Assembly (NCBI GenBank): GCA_030386875.1
Contig: CM059558.1
Span: forward strand, 5,217,501 to 5,281,500
Length of the DNA stretch: 64,000 bases
Direction: 5' to 3'
DNA from: Morinoia aosen
Taxonomy: Eukaryota > Arthropoda > Malacostraca > Amphipoda > Talitridae
Shown here: one piece after another, positions 23,739 to 34,386 of the stretch
Layout: each line of letters starts with the position of its first letter
How positions within the stretch are numbered: position 1 is the stretch's first letter
The notes under the pieces: model-generated
Seen by the model: the letters and a program-made list of their open reading frames with translations, nothing else
Told to the model about the DNA's origin: nothing
The model's database searches: none
Program-made: the position numbers and the translations under genes

Positions 23739-25796
23739 TTTATCATGTGTTTAGTGTCTATCTGTTGGCTCAAACTGGCAGTTAGATTTCACTGGCAGCG
23801 AGTGGCACTCTGTATGACAGTATGTTCTATTTAGGAACAATCGTGGTAAAAAGGCAAATTTAATGACACCGGGATACAGAGCAATTAACTCTCATTCGTT
23901 GATAAACGATCAGCAGTCTTTATCAGAAATTTTGTTTCGAAAAATTCCGTTAATACAGTGAGACATCTAGCTAGAAAGTCTATTTATGTGTGTCGAAATT
24001 CCCCGGATTTCGGAATGAACCTGCGTTGACTTCTGTTACTTCGTGGTTCTGTATGACGAACATGACCGAATGTGATAAATAAATATTTTCACGTCACTGC
24101 GACTAATTACTTATATTTTCGTTCCGACTTTGATGTATTCATTTTTTATTGTTGATGAAACTTTGATACGGATGTTTGACTTTTCATTTCCTTTAATAGT
24201 AGATTTTAATAAGATCCAAATATTTTGTAGGCCTATTTATTAAGTCAGTAATGGAGTCCTTGCACAGACTCACGTTGGTTACTACATTTCTGAGTGTGTT
24301 TTATTCGCCTATGCCCTACAACGGAATTACTAGCTTTGGTTGGTTAGATTAGATGACTTCGTATATTACTCCAACGCTTTATATTATTCCTGTCTGCTGG
24401 TACGTGCAATCTAAAGACTACAAACAATTCCACTAACAAGCGAAGAAGATTTAGTAGATGAATATCGAGGCTAAATTTCAGATGTCGAAATGGCTAAACA
24501 GGATACACTTTTAGGTATTTTTTAGAAAGATATCACAGGGGAAGCAGACAGAAAATTCATTCCTGCTGTTACCATCATCATTACCGTTCTTTAATATACA
24601 CAGAAAAGCGGGGGAGACTGCACAGAAAGGAAATTAATGTTCGGTCAAATTTACGTGACTCAAAAGTGAAATGAATGAATAGACGCATTAAAGCGATAAA
24701 AATTATTATGGAATATGATACCGCAATCAGTTTTCAACTGTCATGAGCTAGAACTGAGAACTCTTGATGTGAAAAATTCTGTGACGTCTCAGGGCAATGC
24801 AAGTGAAACTCATGCACGATAAGCGTGGCTATTAGATGTTAACGTTGATGGAGTCCTCGAACTGAAACTTTTACTCCTGTACTTATGCTAAACCCTAGTT
24901 CTCCAGATTGAAATTTGAACAGGGATCAGTGTTACCGAAGACATTTCAGATGATTCAAAAGATACTTTAAGAGCAGTACAAGTAGTGAGCAACAGAAAGG
25001 TTAGTGTTGGCTACATGAAATGTGAAGAAAACTAATTCGGTTAGTGTTCAATTAGTACACTGACTTTTTCCAATTCATACTCCTAACAGGCCGCAGATTT
25101 ATTAATTACAGATAGCATAAACGCAATCGGCACAATAACCTCCATTGATTGTTATACAGCAAGAACCACTATTTTTTCTGGATGAAACGTTTTCTATAAA
25201 TGAAATACTCTCCAACTGCAGAATGAGCAGCAGGAATCATATATGGTGGAAAAGAATCAGTTGATAAAGAGAAAAATTTAAACGAAGTGTCTGGACAAAA
25301 TACCTACTAAATTTACCTCAACCAATAGTATCAGGTCCAGAAATGAGCGTTAAAATGAAATGGGGAATTATAAGCACTGACACACAGAGCGTTATGAATA
25401 AAGTGTGTCGTAAAACACGAATAAACGTGTTTAAATCAAAATCCTCAATCATATGCGAATAATTTCTATTACTTTAACGAGCATAGAATGCTAAAATATA
25501 GAATATTACTTTTGCTGAAAGAGAAAAACTCCATTGAAATAATCAATTTGGAACTAAAAACAACGATAACATGATGAAAAATGGGAGGAGCTTAGTGTAC
25601 TTGATGAACCAACAGCAGAGCAGCTTTCAAAACGTCGTAGGAAGAGCTTCACTGACGTTAAGTCTAGTAAAAATTATCTCGAATGCACCTTGCTTTGAGC
25701 TAATGAAGTCGACCAGAATCAAGAAGTCTACTAATGCATCCTATCAATGACTTTCTCAGCGATACTGAGGTACTCTACTATAGTCCACTAGTCTAA
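23739..25796. other. No gene recognised
   Basis: About 2 kb of AT-rich DNA between the Tc1 element and the satellite block. Only short reading frames; no repeat structure noticed. Confidence 0.5.
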
Positions 25797-25823
25797 TGCA
25801 TTTTTTCCGGAGGAAAAAATGCA
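25797..25823. other. Perfect 12-bp hairpin beside satellite
   Basis: TGCATTTTTTCC, loop GGA, then GGAAAAAATGCA: a perfect 12-bp stem. It is bracketed by AGTCCACTA (25782-25790) and AGTCCACTAA (from 25828), and the satellite array starts about 20 bp further on. Confidence 0.7.
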
Positions 25824-25844
25824 ACAAGTCCACTAACGCTTTCC

Positions 25845-27155
25845 ACCCTTCAATTGGCTCCAGATGCACTTTTCACCTCTATCGACTGGGCAAACGGCAA
25901 AGGACATGATTTTCACTGTATTCGACCTAGAAATCAACCTAAAACTCGATTTTCACCGCATTCGAACCAGGAAAGGCCCATAAGACTTTTTTACCTATGT
26001 CGACCGCCGAATCGGCTAAAATGCACTTCTCACCTCTGTCGACTGGGAAAACCAAAAAGAAACGATTTTAACCACATTCTACCTAGGAAACAACCTAAGA
26101 CCCAATTTTCACAGTATTTGACCTAGGAAAGGCCCAAAACGCGTTCTTTAGTTCTATCGACTTTAGAAACGGCTCAAGATGCACTTTTCACCCCTATCGA
26201 CTAGGCAAACGGCAAAGGAAGTGAATTTCTCTGTATTCGACCTAGGAAACAACCTACGACGCGATTTTCTCCGCATTCAAACTTGGAAAGGCCCAAAACG
26301 CGCTCTTCAGCTCTGTCAAACGATGAATTGGCTCCAGATGCACTTTTCACCTCTATCGACTGGGTTAACGGCAATAACGTGATTTTCACTCTATTCGACC
26401 TAGGAAACAAACTAAAACGTGATTTTCACCTCATTCGACCTATGAAAGGCCCACAACGCACTTTTTCGCTCTGTCGCCGTGGAATCGGCTAAAGATGCAC
26501 TTTTCACCTCTGCCAACTGGGCAAACGGAAAACAACGCAATTTACACCGCATCCGGCCAAGCGAACAACCTAAGACGCGATTTTTATCGCATTCGACCTA
26601 AAGAAGGCATAAAACGTGTTTTTTAGGTCTGTCGACCGTGGAAGCGGCTATAGATGCACTTTTTACCTCTGTCGACTAGGCAAACGGCAAAGGACGTGAT
26701 TTTCACTGTATTCGACCTAGGAAACAACATAAGACGCGATTTTCACCGCATTCGAACTAGGAAAGGCCCAAAACGCGCTTTTTAGCTCTTCGACCGTGGA
26801 AGCGGCTATAGATGCACTTTTCACCTCTGTCGACTAGGCAAACGGAAAAAACGCAATTTTCACCGCATTCGACCTAGGAAACAACCTAAGACGCGATTTT
26901 CACCGCATTCGACATGAGAATGGCTAAAACGCGCTTTTTCGCTCTGTCGACAGTGGTATCGGCTTGGGATGCACTTTTCACCTCTGTCGACTGGGCAAAC
27001 GGCAAAGGACGTGATTTTCACTGTATTCGACCTAGGAAACAACCTAGGACTCGATTTTCTCCGCATTCAAACTATGAAAGGCCCAAAACGCGCTCTTGAG
27101 CTCTGTCAAACGATGAATTGGCTCAAGATGCACTTTTTACCTCTACCCTAGTAGA
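25845..27155 (+). repeat. Satellite array A, ~158-bp unit (about 8 copies)
   Basis: Same family and orientation as the large array at 53135-63257. The unit consists of four ~40-bp monomers, each opening TTTTCAC or TTTTAGC and containing TCGAC then AAAC/AAAGG about 10 bases later. It begins in a unit ending CCAGATGCAC and breaks off in the monomer TTTTTACCTCTACCC. The ORFs across it (53 residues per unit) are by-products of a unit near 159 bp and are not genes. Confidence 0.9.
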
Positions 27156-28110
27156 AGACGGTCATGGGGCCCATATGGGGCCCACATGGGACAATGGGAA
27201 TCAGGTGGGCTATGGTGATATATAAAAACACATGGGCAAAAGGTGGGTAAAATATGGTTAGGTCACTAAACCTAATAATGTGGGCTGCACGTGGTTTTTC
27301 AACACGGCTGCGTAGTGGCCAGCCCAGTTTTAGACTTTGTGCCATAGTGTGTACATTTACGCAAATAAAATTTATTCTCCTAATTGAGTTGCTATGTACC
27401 AAAAAATAAATAATATTCGATTATATCATATATGAAAAAAATCGCTCAGCAATATTATTTAAAGAAGTGGCTGTCTTATGGGATTCCTATTTTCAGAGAA
27501 TGAAAAGCAAGAAAATGTAAAAGAATACCATTTCAATGTTGTGTTTTTATTTACTTAACTATGGTTATTTCATATATATCGATATTATGGCAGTTCTTCC
27601 CATTGATTCAAGCACTAAATAATGCCCGTATAATTCCTCAAAAAACTAAATATGTGATCCATATTCATGTTATCATTTCATGAGTTTATTCCCAGCAATT
27701 GTTTTTTGATATTCATCAGCTTGGAATTCAAGAAATTATTCTTATTTTACTAAGTTTTGTCCCTCTTTTTTCTATGGTAGGACGGACTTCTTTGCAGCAA
27801 ATTGGTTTCTACCAGTTATGTAAGAAGCTGTAAACTCGGATTTCCTAGTGGTCCGAATAAATTAATGAAGCACAATAACATATAAACATGAAAATAACAT
27901 ATAATAGTGAAACAATAACATATAAACATTAGCGTTGTCGCTGACGTGATCGTATGATGACTAGCGACAGAATGTGCATCTGGCAACCATCTGAAGCTGC
28001 TGTCGCCCCTGTCGAGCTCATCCTCATCGCATTAGTCAGTCACCCTTTTTCCTTTACGAGGTGCGGTAGTGCATGCGCTTCCTCTTCCGGTTAGGATCTA
28101 TCCCTTCATT
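27156..28110. other. No gene; GGGCCCA-rich edge, then AT-rich DNA
   Basis: Directly after array A is a stretch rich in CATGGGGCCCATATGGGG and CACATGGG motifs (27163-27250), similar in motif to the segment before array B (52975-53110). The rest is AT-rich with no recognised gene. Confidence 0.5.
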
Positions 28111-28245
28111 ATGGCAAAAAGAAAGTTTCTAACAGAAAATAAACTTCAAGCTGCCTTACAGGAAGTACTAAGTGACGTAAAATCAGATGTTAGTATGAGC
28201 AGTGATTCGGACAATAAAGAAGTCTCTTCATTCGAAAGTGTATGA
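28111..28245 (+). pseudogene. piggyBac-like N-terminal fragment
   Basis: A 44-codon frame starting MAKRKFLTENKLQAALQEVL and continuing with an acidic, Ser/Asp-rich stretch before a TGA. A basic KRKFLTE start followed by an acidic linker is typical of piggyBac-type transposase N-termini. No catalytic region follows: the Helitron begins 97 bp downstream, and nothing matching continues after it at 37571. It may be a relic or a chance similarity. Confidence 0.35.
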
Positions 28246-28439
28246 AGCAGGTTCGAAGAAAGTGATGCGATAGCATTTTAGTTTTGAAACAAATAATTTG
28301 CCCTTTATTACTACCATTAAAATATGTATGTATTGCATACTATCTATATATTAATACGCTTAAAACTAAATTCGTGGGTAACGCTCTACATCTAATAGGC
28401 TTGATAGGATAGGTGAGTTAGGCTAGGGTATTTATATTA

Positions 28440-29690
28440 TTTATTTTATATTAAGTATTTTGTATACGTTAATTTTCATTTTATTTGGTAATTTATTTTT
28501 GATTTGTTGACTATCGTTAATTTGGTAATTATTTTACAATTTATTTCAATTATTTTTTTTTTATTTGTTTTTGAAATTTTCAATGTTTTAAAACTTTCCA
28601 TATTTTTGTAATTGTTATTTATTTTTAATTTTTTATTCATTCCCAATTTATAATTTTTTTATTTCTTTATTTTTTTATATTTTCTAAATTTTAATTTTTC
28701 TCATTTATTCCTATTTTTCATTTTTTCCAAATTTTATTTCATTTTAATTTTTTTTAATTTTTCCAAGTTTCATTTTTTCATTTTTTCAATTTAATTGTTT
28801 TTCACAATTTGTTATTTTGTTATTTATCATTTATTTATTTGTCTCTATTTTCGCATGTTTATTTTTAAATTATGTATAGGTTGTTTATTTCATTTCATTT
28901 ATTTTATTTTTTTTTCTAATTTTTATGTACCATTTTTTTATTTATTTTCACTTAATTTGTTATTTTTTCCCATTATTCATTATTTTTTAATTTTTTAATT
29001 TTTTCAGTTTTTTATTTTTTTCATTTATTTTAATTTTTGAATTTTTTAATGTTTTTATTTTCATTTTTATTTTTTACTTTTTCTGTCAATTTTTGTATAT
29101 GATAATTTTTCAATATTTTCAATATTTTTTTAATATTTTCAATATTTTTTTAATATTTTCAATATTTTTTTAATATTTTCAATATTTTTATATTATTTTT
29201 TCAATTTTTAATTTTTTTTAATTATCAGTTTTTTCTCAATTTGTTTTCAATTACCATTTTTTTCATTTTTTTTTAATTTTCAATTTCAATTTTTAATTTT
29301 TTATTTAGGTATATTCAATTTTTTATTTTTCCTATTTTATTTTTCTTTTATATTTTCCTTTCTTGATTTTATTTAATTTTTTTTTGTTTATTTCTATTTG
29401 TTATAGTTTTTTGTTCATTATTATTTTTAATTGTTTTTGTTATTTATTTTATTGTTTTTTATTTATTTTTGTTTTATTTTTTACAGTTCGTTCAATGATA
29501 TATTTTTATTGATTCATTTTTTAATATCTTCATTTTTTATTCTAATTTTTTCTTTATTTTTATTCAAATAAAAGTTTTTATTTCACTTTTCTCTATTTAT
29601 TCATTCATTTATCTTTTTTATTTTCTTTTATTTATATTTTCTTTTATTATTTTTTTCTTCCATTTTTCCTACATATTTTGAAACTTTGCA
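28440..29690. repeat. T-rich low-complexity block of Helitron
   Basis: Almost uninterrupted T/A sequence made of ATTTT, TTTAT and TTTCAAT motifs, including a near-tandem AATATTTTC run at 29110-29190. It corresponds inversely to the A-rich block 43490-44520 of the other copy. Confidence 0.9.
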
Positions 29691-29929
29691 TTACATGAAA
29701 TTTGATTCAAAATTACAGTAATTATTTCAGGATTCTTTCCATATCAATGAATTCCAATAAAATACATTTGCCTCATACTTCAACCTTATATGCTTGAAAG
29801 TGATTAATTATTGAAACCGTGTAATCCACACGGATTTCTACTCATTATTATGAAGGCGCCGTGACTCGCGGTATCGTGTCTACGAACATACTATGCATAA
29901 GGAAACAAGCAGAATGGATAGGATAGGTT

Positions 29930-30188
29930 GGTACATGTTAGGTTAGTATGGGTTAGGTTGGAATTTGTTATTTTAGATTCTCTTGGGTAATCTTTACCGA
30001 ATTTTTTCATGGGTCCACCTAGCTTAACAATGACATTAGTTCAGTTAGGATAGGTAGGGTTAGGATAGGTTGAGTTAGGTTAGGATGGGCAAGATCAGGA
30101 TAGGTTAGGTTAGGATAGGTTAGGTTAGGATAGGTAAGGTCAGGATAGGTTAGGTTTGGATAGGTTAGGTTAGGATAGGTAAGGTCAG
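29930..30188 (+). repeat. TTAGG/ATAGG repeats, left of LTR element
   Basis: Tandem and near-tandem GGTTAGGTTAGGATAGG motifs inside Helitron copy 1. It resembles the arthropod telomere repeat TTAGG but is irregular, internal to a transposon and continues at 36282, so it is not a telomere. Confidence 0.85.
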
Positions 30189-30811
30189 TGTCGAGTTCTC
30201 ACGGGTGTCTATTTTAGTCCTTCAGCGAGTTCGACAGGAAATTTTTAAAGCGTACTGCAGGGAACCTCCTTGGGCCGTCAGTCGCAGCCGAGATGTTGGT
30301 TACGGCTTTTATAGTAGAAGAATCTTCCTGTCTAGGCAGATTACTTCAAAATGAATCTCAGTACTTGGCTGGATCATTAGTAAGCGCCGGCGTTGATACC
30401 ATGCGTAGCTTAAAAAATTAAACTCCTTTCAAGAGTTGTAGATAATCAGGAGACTTTATCCAAAGTATATCTTTATTCGGAGATGGAATGACAAAAGTAC
30501 AATTCGTAAAAGTCGCCGAAACTTGGGAAGCGAAGTTCTCGAAATCACAAAAAACGCTTCTCTCTATTTTTCAAATGATGGACCTATAAGCGGCCGCGTA
30601 TCCTAGTTACGCGGGAGCAATACAATATTATTTTATTTATAGGTTTGAGCTGCGACATAAAATTGGTCGCAGCAGCTCTTACTACTTTTATACACAAGAA
30701 TTTGAGATCTATTTAAATCTTTCTTCCTCTCTTTATCTCTAGACCTCCGCTAGCAATCTCGTTTACCCATAACTAGGCTACATTTGTACAGGACCTCGCT
30801 GCATCTTGACA
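30189..30811 (-). repeat. 3' LTR
   Basis: 623 bp, ends TG...CA. On the minus strand it contains CTATAAATA (complement of 30634-30642), a likely TATA box, and AATAAAG further along, a likely polyadenylation signal. The inverted stretch GAGCTGCGAC...GTCGCAGCAGCTC flanks a short AT spacer. Confidence 0.95.
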
Positions 30812-30826
30812 TCCCCACCCTTGGTG
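30812..30826 (-). promoter_or_regulatory. Polypurine tract
   Basis: On the minus strand AAGGGTGGGGA lies directly against the 3' LTR, the position and composition needed for plus-strand DNA priming. Confidence 0.75.
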
Positions 30827-31056
30827 AAGCTTTTACTTCAGTCAAAGCTTGAGGAGGTATGTACAAATAGGCCCCAAACCTATGATATTTGTGGCTTGGA
30901 CATGGGCTATCCTCCTGGTTTATTCTAGAATTTTTTTACGTTTAGGCCCCCTATTTTTAACCCCAGTTGGAAAATAGTTGGTCTAGATGCTGATTTATAT
31001 AGCCGCAAGGTTACAGTACATGAAATTACAAATTATCGTGGGCCAGGGTAATTTCT

Positions 31057-34000
31057 TCACTCTTCTATGGGGGCACGGGATAAAAAGTCTGCCAAGTGGT
31101 TCCTTTTTCCCTCGATATGTTCGGCTTTAAACGTAAATAGGCTGAAGTAAATGGCCCATCTCTTGAGGCGTGGATTTAGTTTATCTGCCTGATCTAGGTA
31201 GAGTAATGGCTGATGATCGGTCTGTAGGACGAATTCCCGGCCGTATACATAAACCTCAAATTTTTGGAGGGCCCAATAAATTGCCAACGCCTCTTTCTCG
31301 ATCGTAGAGTATTGCTGTTTTGCGGATTTTAGCCGTCGCGAAGCATAGGCGACGGGCGCATACTGTCGAAAATCCGCTTTACTGGGTTGTAGTAGTACCG
31401 CCCCTAAGCCGGTCTGGGATGCGTCGGTCCGTAATATGAACGGAGCATCGGTATCAGGGAGTTGCAACACCGGTTGCTTGGTGAGTGCGGTTCGCAGTTG
31501 CTCGAACGCTTCTTGGGCAATGTCCGTCCATGGTATCTCCTCGGGGGAGTTTTTTCGTAGAAAATCTTGTAACGGGGCTGCGCGGTCGGAAAATTTAGGA
31601 ATGAATTTTTGATAATACCCTACGCTTCCCAGAAAACTTCGCAGTTCCGGTTTAGTTTTAGGTAACGCTGCTTTTGCTAGGGCTTTAGTTCGTTCCTCCA
31701 AAGGTCGGAGCTGATCACTGCTGAGTTGGTGACCTAGGTACTGCAGGTTGGCGTAGCCAAACGCGCATTTGGAGGGTTTGGCATGTAATCCATGAGTTGC
31801 CAAGGCTCTGAGTAGACCCCGGAGCGCTGCTACATGTTCTTCCCAGCTACTCGACGCGACCAACAGGTCGTCCATGTACACCTCCGTGTCCTTCAACCCT
31901 TGGGTTACCTTTCGGACTAGGCGTGAGAACGTCGCGGGGGCGTTTGCTAAGCCAAAAGGCATAACTTTAAATTCGAATAGGCCTGTTCGTGTTTTAAATG
32001 CGGTGTATGCGCACGAATTTTCCTGTAGGGGTACCTGCCAATATCCACTGGTAAGGTCTATTTTGCTAAACACTGTTTTCCCTGCTAGCCGGGTAAAAAT
32101 TGCGGAAATATCGGCTATAGGTTCGGCGTCAAAGATCGTCTGCCTGTTCAGATGTCTACAGTCTAGGCAGAACCTGTGGCTGCCGTCCTTTTTCTTAACT
32201 GCTAAGAGCGGGGAATAATGTGGGGATTGTGAGGGAGTCACAATGCCTAGCTGCAACCACTTTTCTAGATCTCTCCTTAGTTGTGGCTCTAGCGACAACG
32301 GCAATGGATAGGTGTGTTGTAATCGTACCTCCGTGGGCTCTTTCAATTTGATCTCGTGACTAACAGTGGAAGTTTTACCGGGGGTATCCGTAAAAATATG
32401 TGCCTGTTCTTGTAGTAGTTTCTGTAGTTGCTCTCGCTGCTGGTCGCTTAGTTGCGGATTAAGGTCGCAGTCTATAATACTCTCTCCTATGATCTGCGGA
32501 ATTTCCGGCGTACGTTGATCTAACGCTTCTCCTTCTCCAGGGTATTCTACCGCTAAACATGCCGCGGAGAATGCTTCCTCTACCGTTTCGCTTTCCGTTT
32601 CTTCAGGATCGGCATTTGCTTCTTGCTGATTTATTGTGCAGGCATTCGGCTGCTGGTATTTCCGTAGGAGATTTATGTGGTATACTTTCTCCTCTTTCCC
32701 GACGGTCACCCGGTACGTGTGTGTTCCCAATTTCTGGCTAATTATATGGGGACCTTGCCATGCCATGGTAAGCTTGTTAGTGGAGTCTGGTTTGAAGACT
32801 AAAACCTGGTCTCCTTTTTCCAGGACACGCACTTTGTAATGCTTACCCACCCGTTGGTGTGCTTTTTCCTGACTAGTTCTCAAATTCTTTTGAGCTAGCT
32901 CGCACGTTTCTTTGGGTTTCTGCCGCATGTCCATCAGGTACTGGGCGGCATTGCGATCGGTTTCTGCGGGTTCCGGAGCTACCCAGCATTCTTTTAATAT
33001 GGCTAGTGGTCCGCGGACTTGATGTCCGTAAATTAATTCGAATGGCGAGAACCCGGTCGCAGCTTGTGGTGCGTCTCGATACGCAAATAATACTGCGGGT
33101 AAGTACAAATCCCAGTCTCTGGGTTTTTCTGTTGCCAGTTTTCTTAACATTGTCTTCAACGTCCCATTAAACCGTTCTACAATTCCGTTCGATTGCGCAT
33201 GGTATAGTGGGGTACGCCTATGTTTGATTCCGTATAATCTTAAGAAGCTCTCAAAGGTCTCAGCGGTGAATTGTTTACCGTTGTCGGTGGTGAGAGTGTG
33301 CGGATACCCTACTCTAGTACAAATCTCGTTTAACGCGATGGCTATTGTTTCAGCATCGATGTGCCGGAGGGGAGTTGCATTTGCATAACGGGTTGCCTGG
33401 TCTACGACCGTCAGTACATAGCGGTTTCCTCGAGCAGACGCGGGCTGAATGGGACCAATTAGATCGACACTCAGAGCTGCAAAAGGCGTTCCGGTGATGG
33501 CGGGCATGGTGGGAATGGCTCGTGCGGGTCGTGCGGGTGCGCGTTTTTGGCATTCGTGGCACGAGTGGCAATACTTCATAATATCGGTGGCTATTGAGGG
33601 CCAATAAAATTCTCGTTCTATGCGGGCCTGTGTTTTCTTTTGCGAGTAGTGCCCCGCTAGTGGGTTATCGTGGCCCATTTTAAGAATTTGGCCTCGTAGT
33701 ATAGCAGGGACCATCACCTGAAGGTTGTTGTGTTCTCCGTGGGTGGTGCGGCAATACAGGATGGAGTCCCGTAATTCATAAGCTCGAAAGTCGCGCCTCC
33801 TAGTCTTTTCTTCTATGCCTTGCTCTGCTTTCTTGAATGCTTTCTGTAGGGTGGGGCATTCTCGTTGCAACCTGGCTAAATCTGCTCTGTTTGTCGGTTG
33901 TGGTGTGAATTCGAACTCCCTCTCGTTATTTTCGGCTTGTTTATTGATTTGTTGTGCGGCTGATCTGGTGGTCATATGATGTACCGTCACCGCGGGTTCT

Positions 34001-34353
34001 TGCTCTAGCACTTCAGTGCTTGGCTCCTCAAATGAACTAGTTCCTGGTACACGCCCAAGGATGACATCGTGGGACAGATTTTTCATGAGGACTACCGTAG
34101 CCTCTCCTCGGTAGTACGGACATTCTAATCGTATGCGGGCCATAGGTGCTCTTATGGCGTGATTATCGGCCATACGTACTTGGATCACGGTGGGTAGTCG
34201 CGCGTTCTCGGGCACAAAATGTTTTTTTACAAAGATGGCATTAGCTCCTCCATCTAGCAGGACGTCTACCTTGTGATTCCCGACGCTTCCTGAGCATGTC
34301 TTTAGCTGTCCTATTAGTAATTTATTACCGGAAGCAAGGTGATTGCATTCCAC
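31057..34353 (-). CDS. pol: Pol polyprotein: PR-INT-RT-RNase H
   Basis: 1098 codons without a stop. Approximate residues: protease active site LLDGGA (Asp34) with DVILG near 96-100 as the second protease motif; integrase zinc finger H228, H235, C265, C268; integrase core D297, D357, E393 (D,D35E); GPY/F-type module around WQGPHIIS (532-539) and YRV; RT with LFEFKVMPFGLANAP (792-806) and YMDD (826-829); RNase H D977, E1021, D1046. The protease triplet is DGG, not the usual DTG/DSG. The listed start is GTG, not ATG. The frame is continuous with gag across one TAA and ten codons, so it is probably made as Gag-Pol. No chromodomain or env follows. All catalytic residues expected of INT, RT and RNase H are present. 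Confidence 0.95.
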   Translation of the reverse strand: MECNHLASGNKLLIGQLKTCSGSVGNHKVDVLLDGGANAIFVKKHFVPENARLPTVIQVRMADNHAIRAPMARIRLECPYYRGEATVVLMKNLSHDVILGRVPGTSSFEEPSTEVLEQEPAVTVHHMTTRSAAQQINKQAENNEREFEFTPQPTNRADLARLQRECPTLQKAFKKAEQGIEEKTRRRDFRAYELRDSILYCRTTHGEHNNLQVMVPAILRGQILKMGHDNPLAGHYSQKKTQARIEREFYWPSIATDIMKYCHSCHECQKRAPARPARAIPTMPAITGTPFAALSVDLIGPIQPASARGNRYVLTVVDQATRYANATPLRHIDAETIAIALNEICTRVGYPHTLTTDNGKQFTAETFESFLRLYGIKHRRTPLYHAQSNGIVERFNGTLKTMLRKLATEKPRDWDLYLPAVLFAYRDAPQAATGFSPFELIYGHQVRGPLAILKECWVAPEPAETDRNAAQYLMDMRQKPKETCELAQKNLRTSQEKAHQRVGKHYKVRVLEKGDQVLVFKPDSTNKLTMAWQGPHIISQKLGTHTYRVTVGKEEKVYHINLLRKYQQPNACTINQQEANADPEETESETVEEAFSAACLAVEYPGEGEALDQRTPEIPQIIGESIIDCDLNPQLSDQQREQLQKLLQEQAHIFTDTPGKTSTVSHEIKLKEPTEVRLQHTYPLPLSLEPQLRRDLEKWLQLGIVTPSQSPHYSPLLAVKKKDGSHRFCLDCRHLNRQTIFDAEPIADISAIFTRLAGKTVFSKIDLTSGYWQVPLQENSCAYTAFKTRTGLFEFKVMPFGLANAPATFSRLVRKVTQGLKDTEVYMDDLLVASSSWEEHVAALRGLLRALATHGLHAKPSKCAFGYANLQYLGHQLSSDQLRPLEERTKALAKAALPKTKPELRSFLGSVGYYQKFIPKFSDRAAPLQDFLRKNSPEEIPWTDIAQEAFEQLRTALTKQPVLQLPDTDAPFILRTDASQTGLGAVLLQPSKADFRQYAPVAYASRRLKSAKQQYSTIEKEALAIYWALQKFEVYVYGREFVLQTDHQPLLYLDQADKLNPRLKRWAIYFSLFTFKAEHIEGKRNHLADFLSRAPIEE

Positions 34354-34386
34354 TGGCGCTATCTCCTCCTCCTTGTTTTCTTCTTA
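34354..34386 (-). promoter_or_regulatory. In-frame TAA between gag and pol
   Basis: Gag ends ...ALVLDEE-TAA, and the same frame continues EENKEEEIAPV into pol with no other stop. This could be a readthrough site or a nonsense mutation in a fused gag-pol. I see no obvious pseudoknot, but cannot fold it here. Confidence 0.6.

Noticed and set aside
29930..30188. Chromosome end (telomere)
   Set aside because: The TTAGG-like tract is irregular, short, internal to a transposon and continues on the far side of a retrotransposon.
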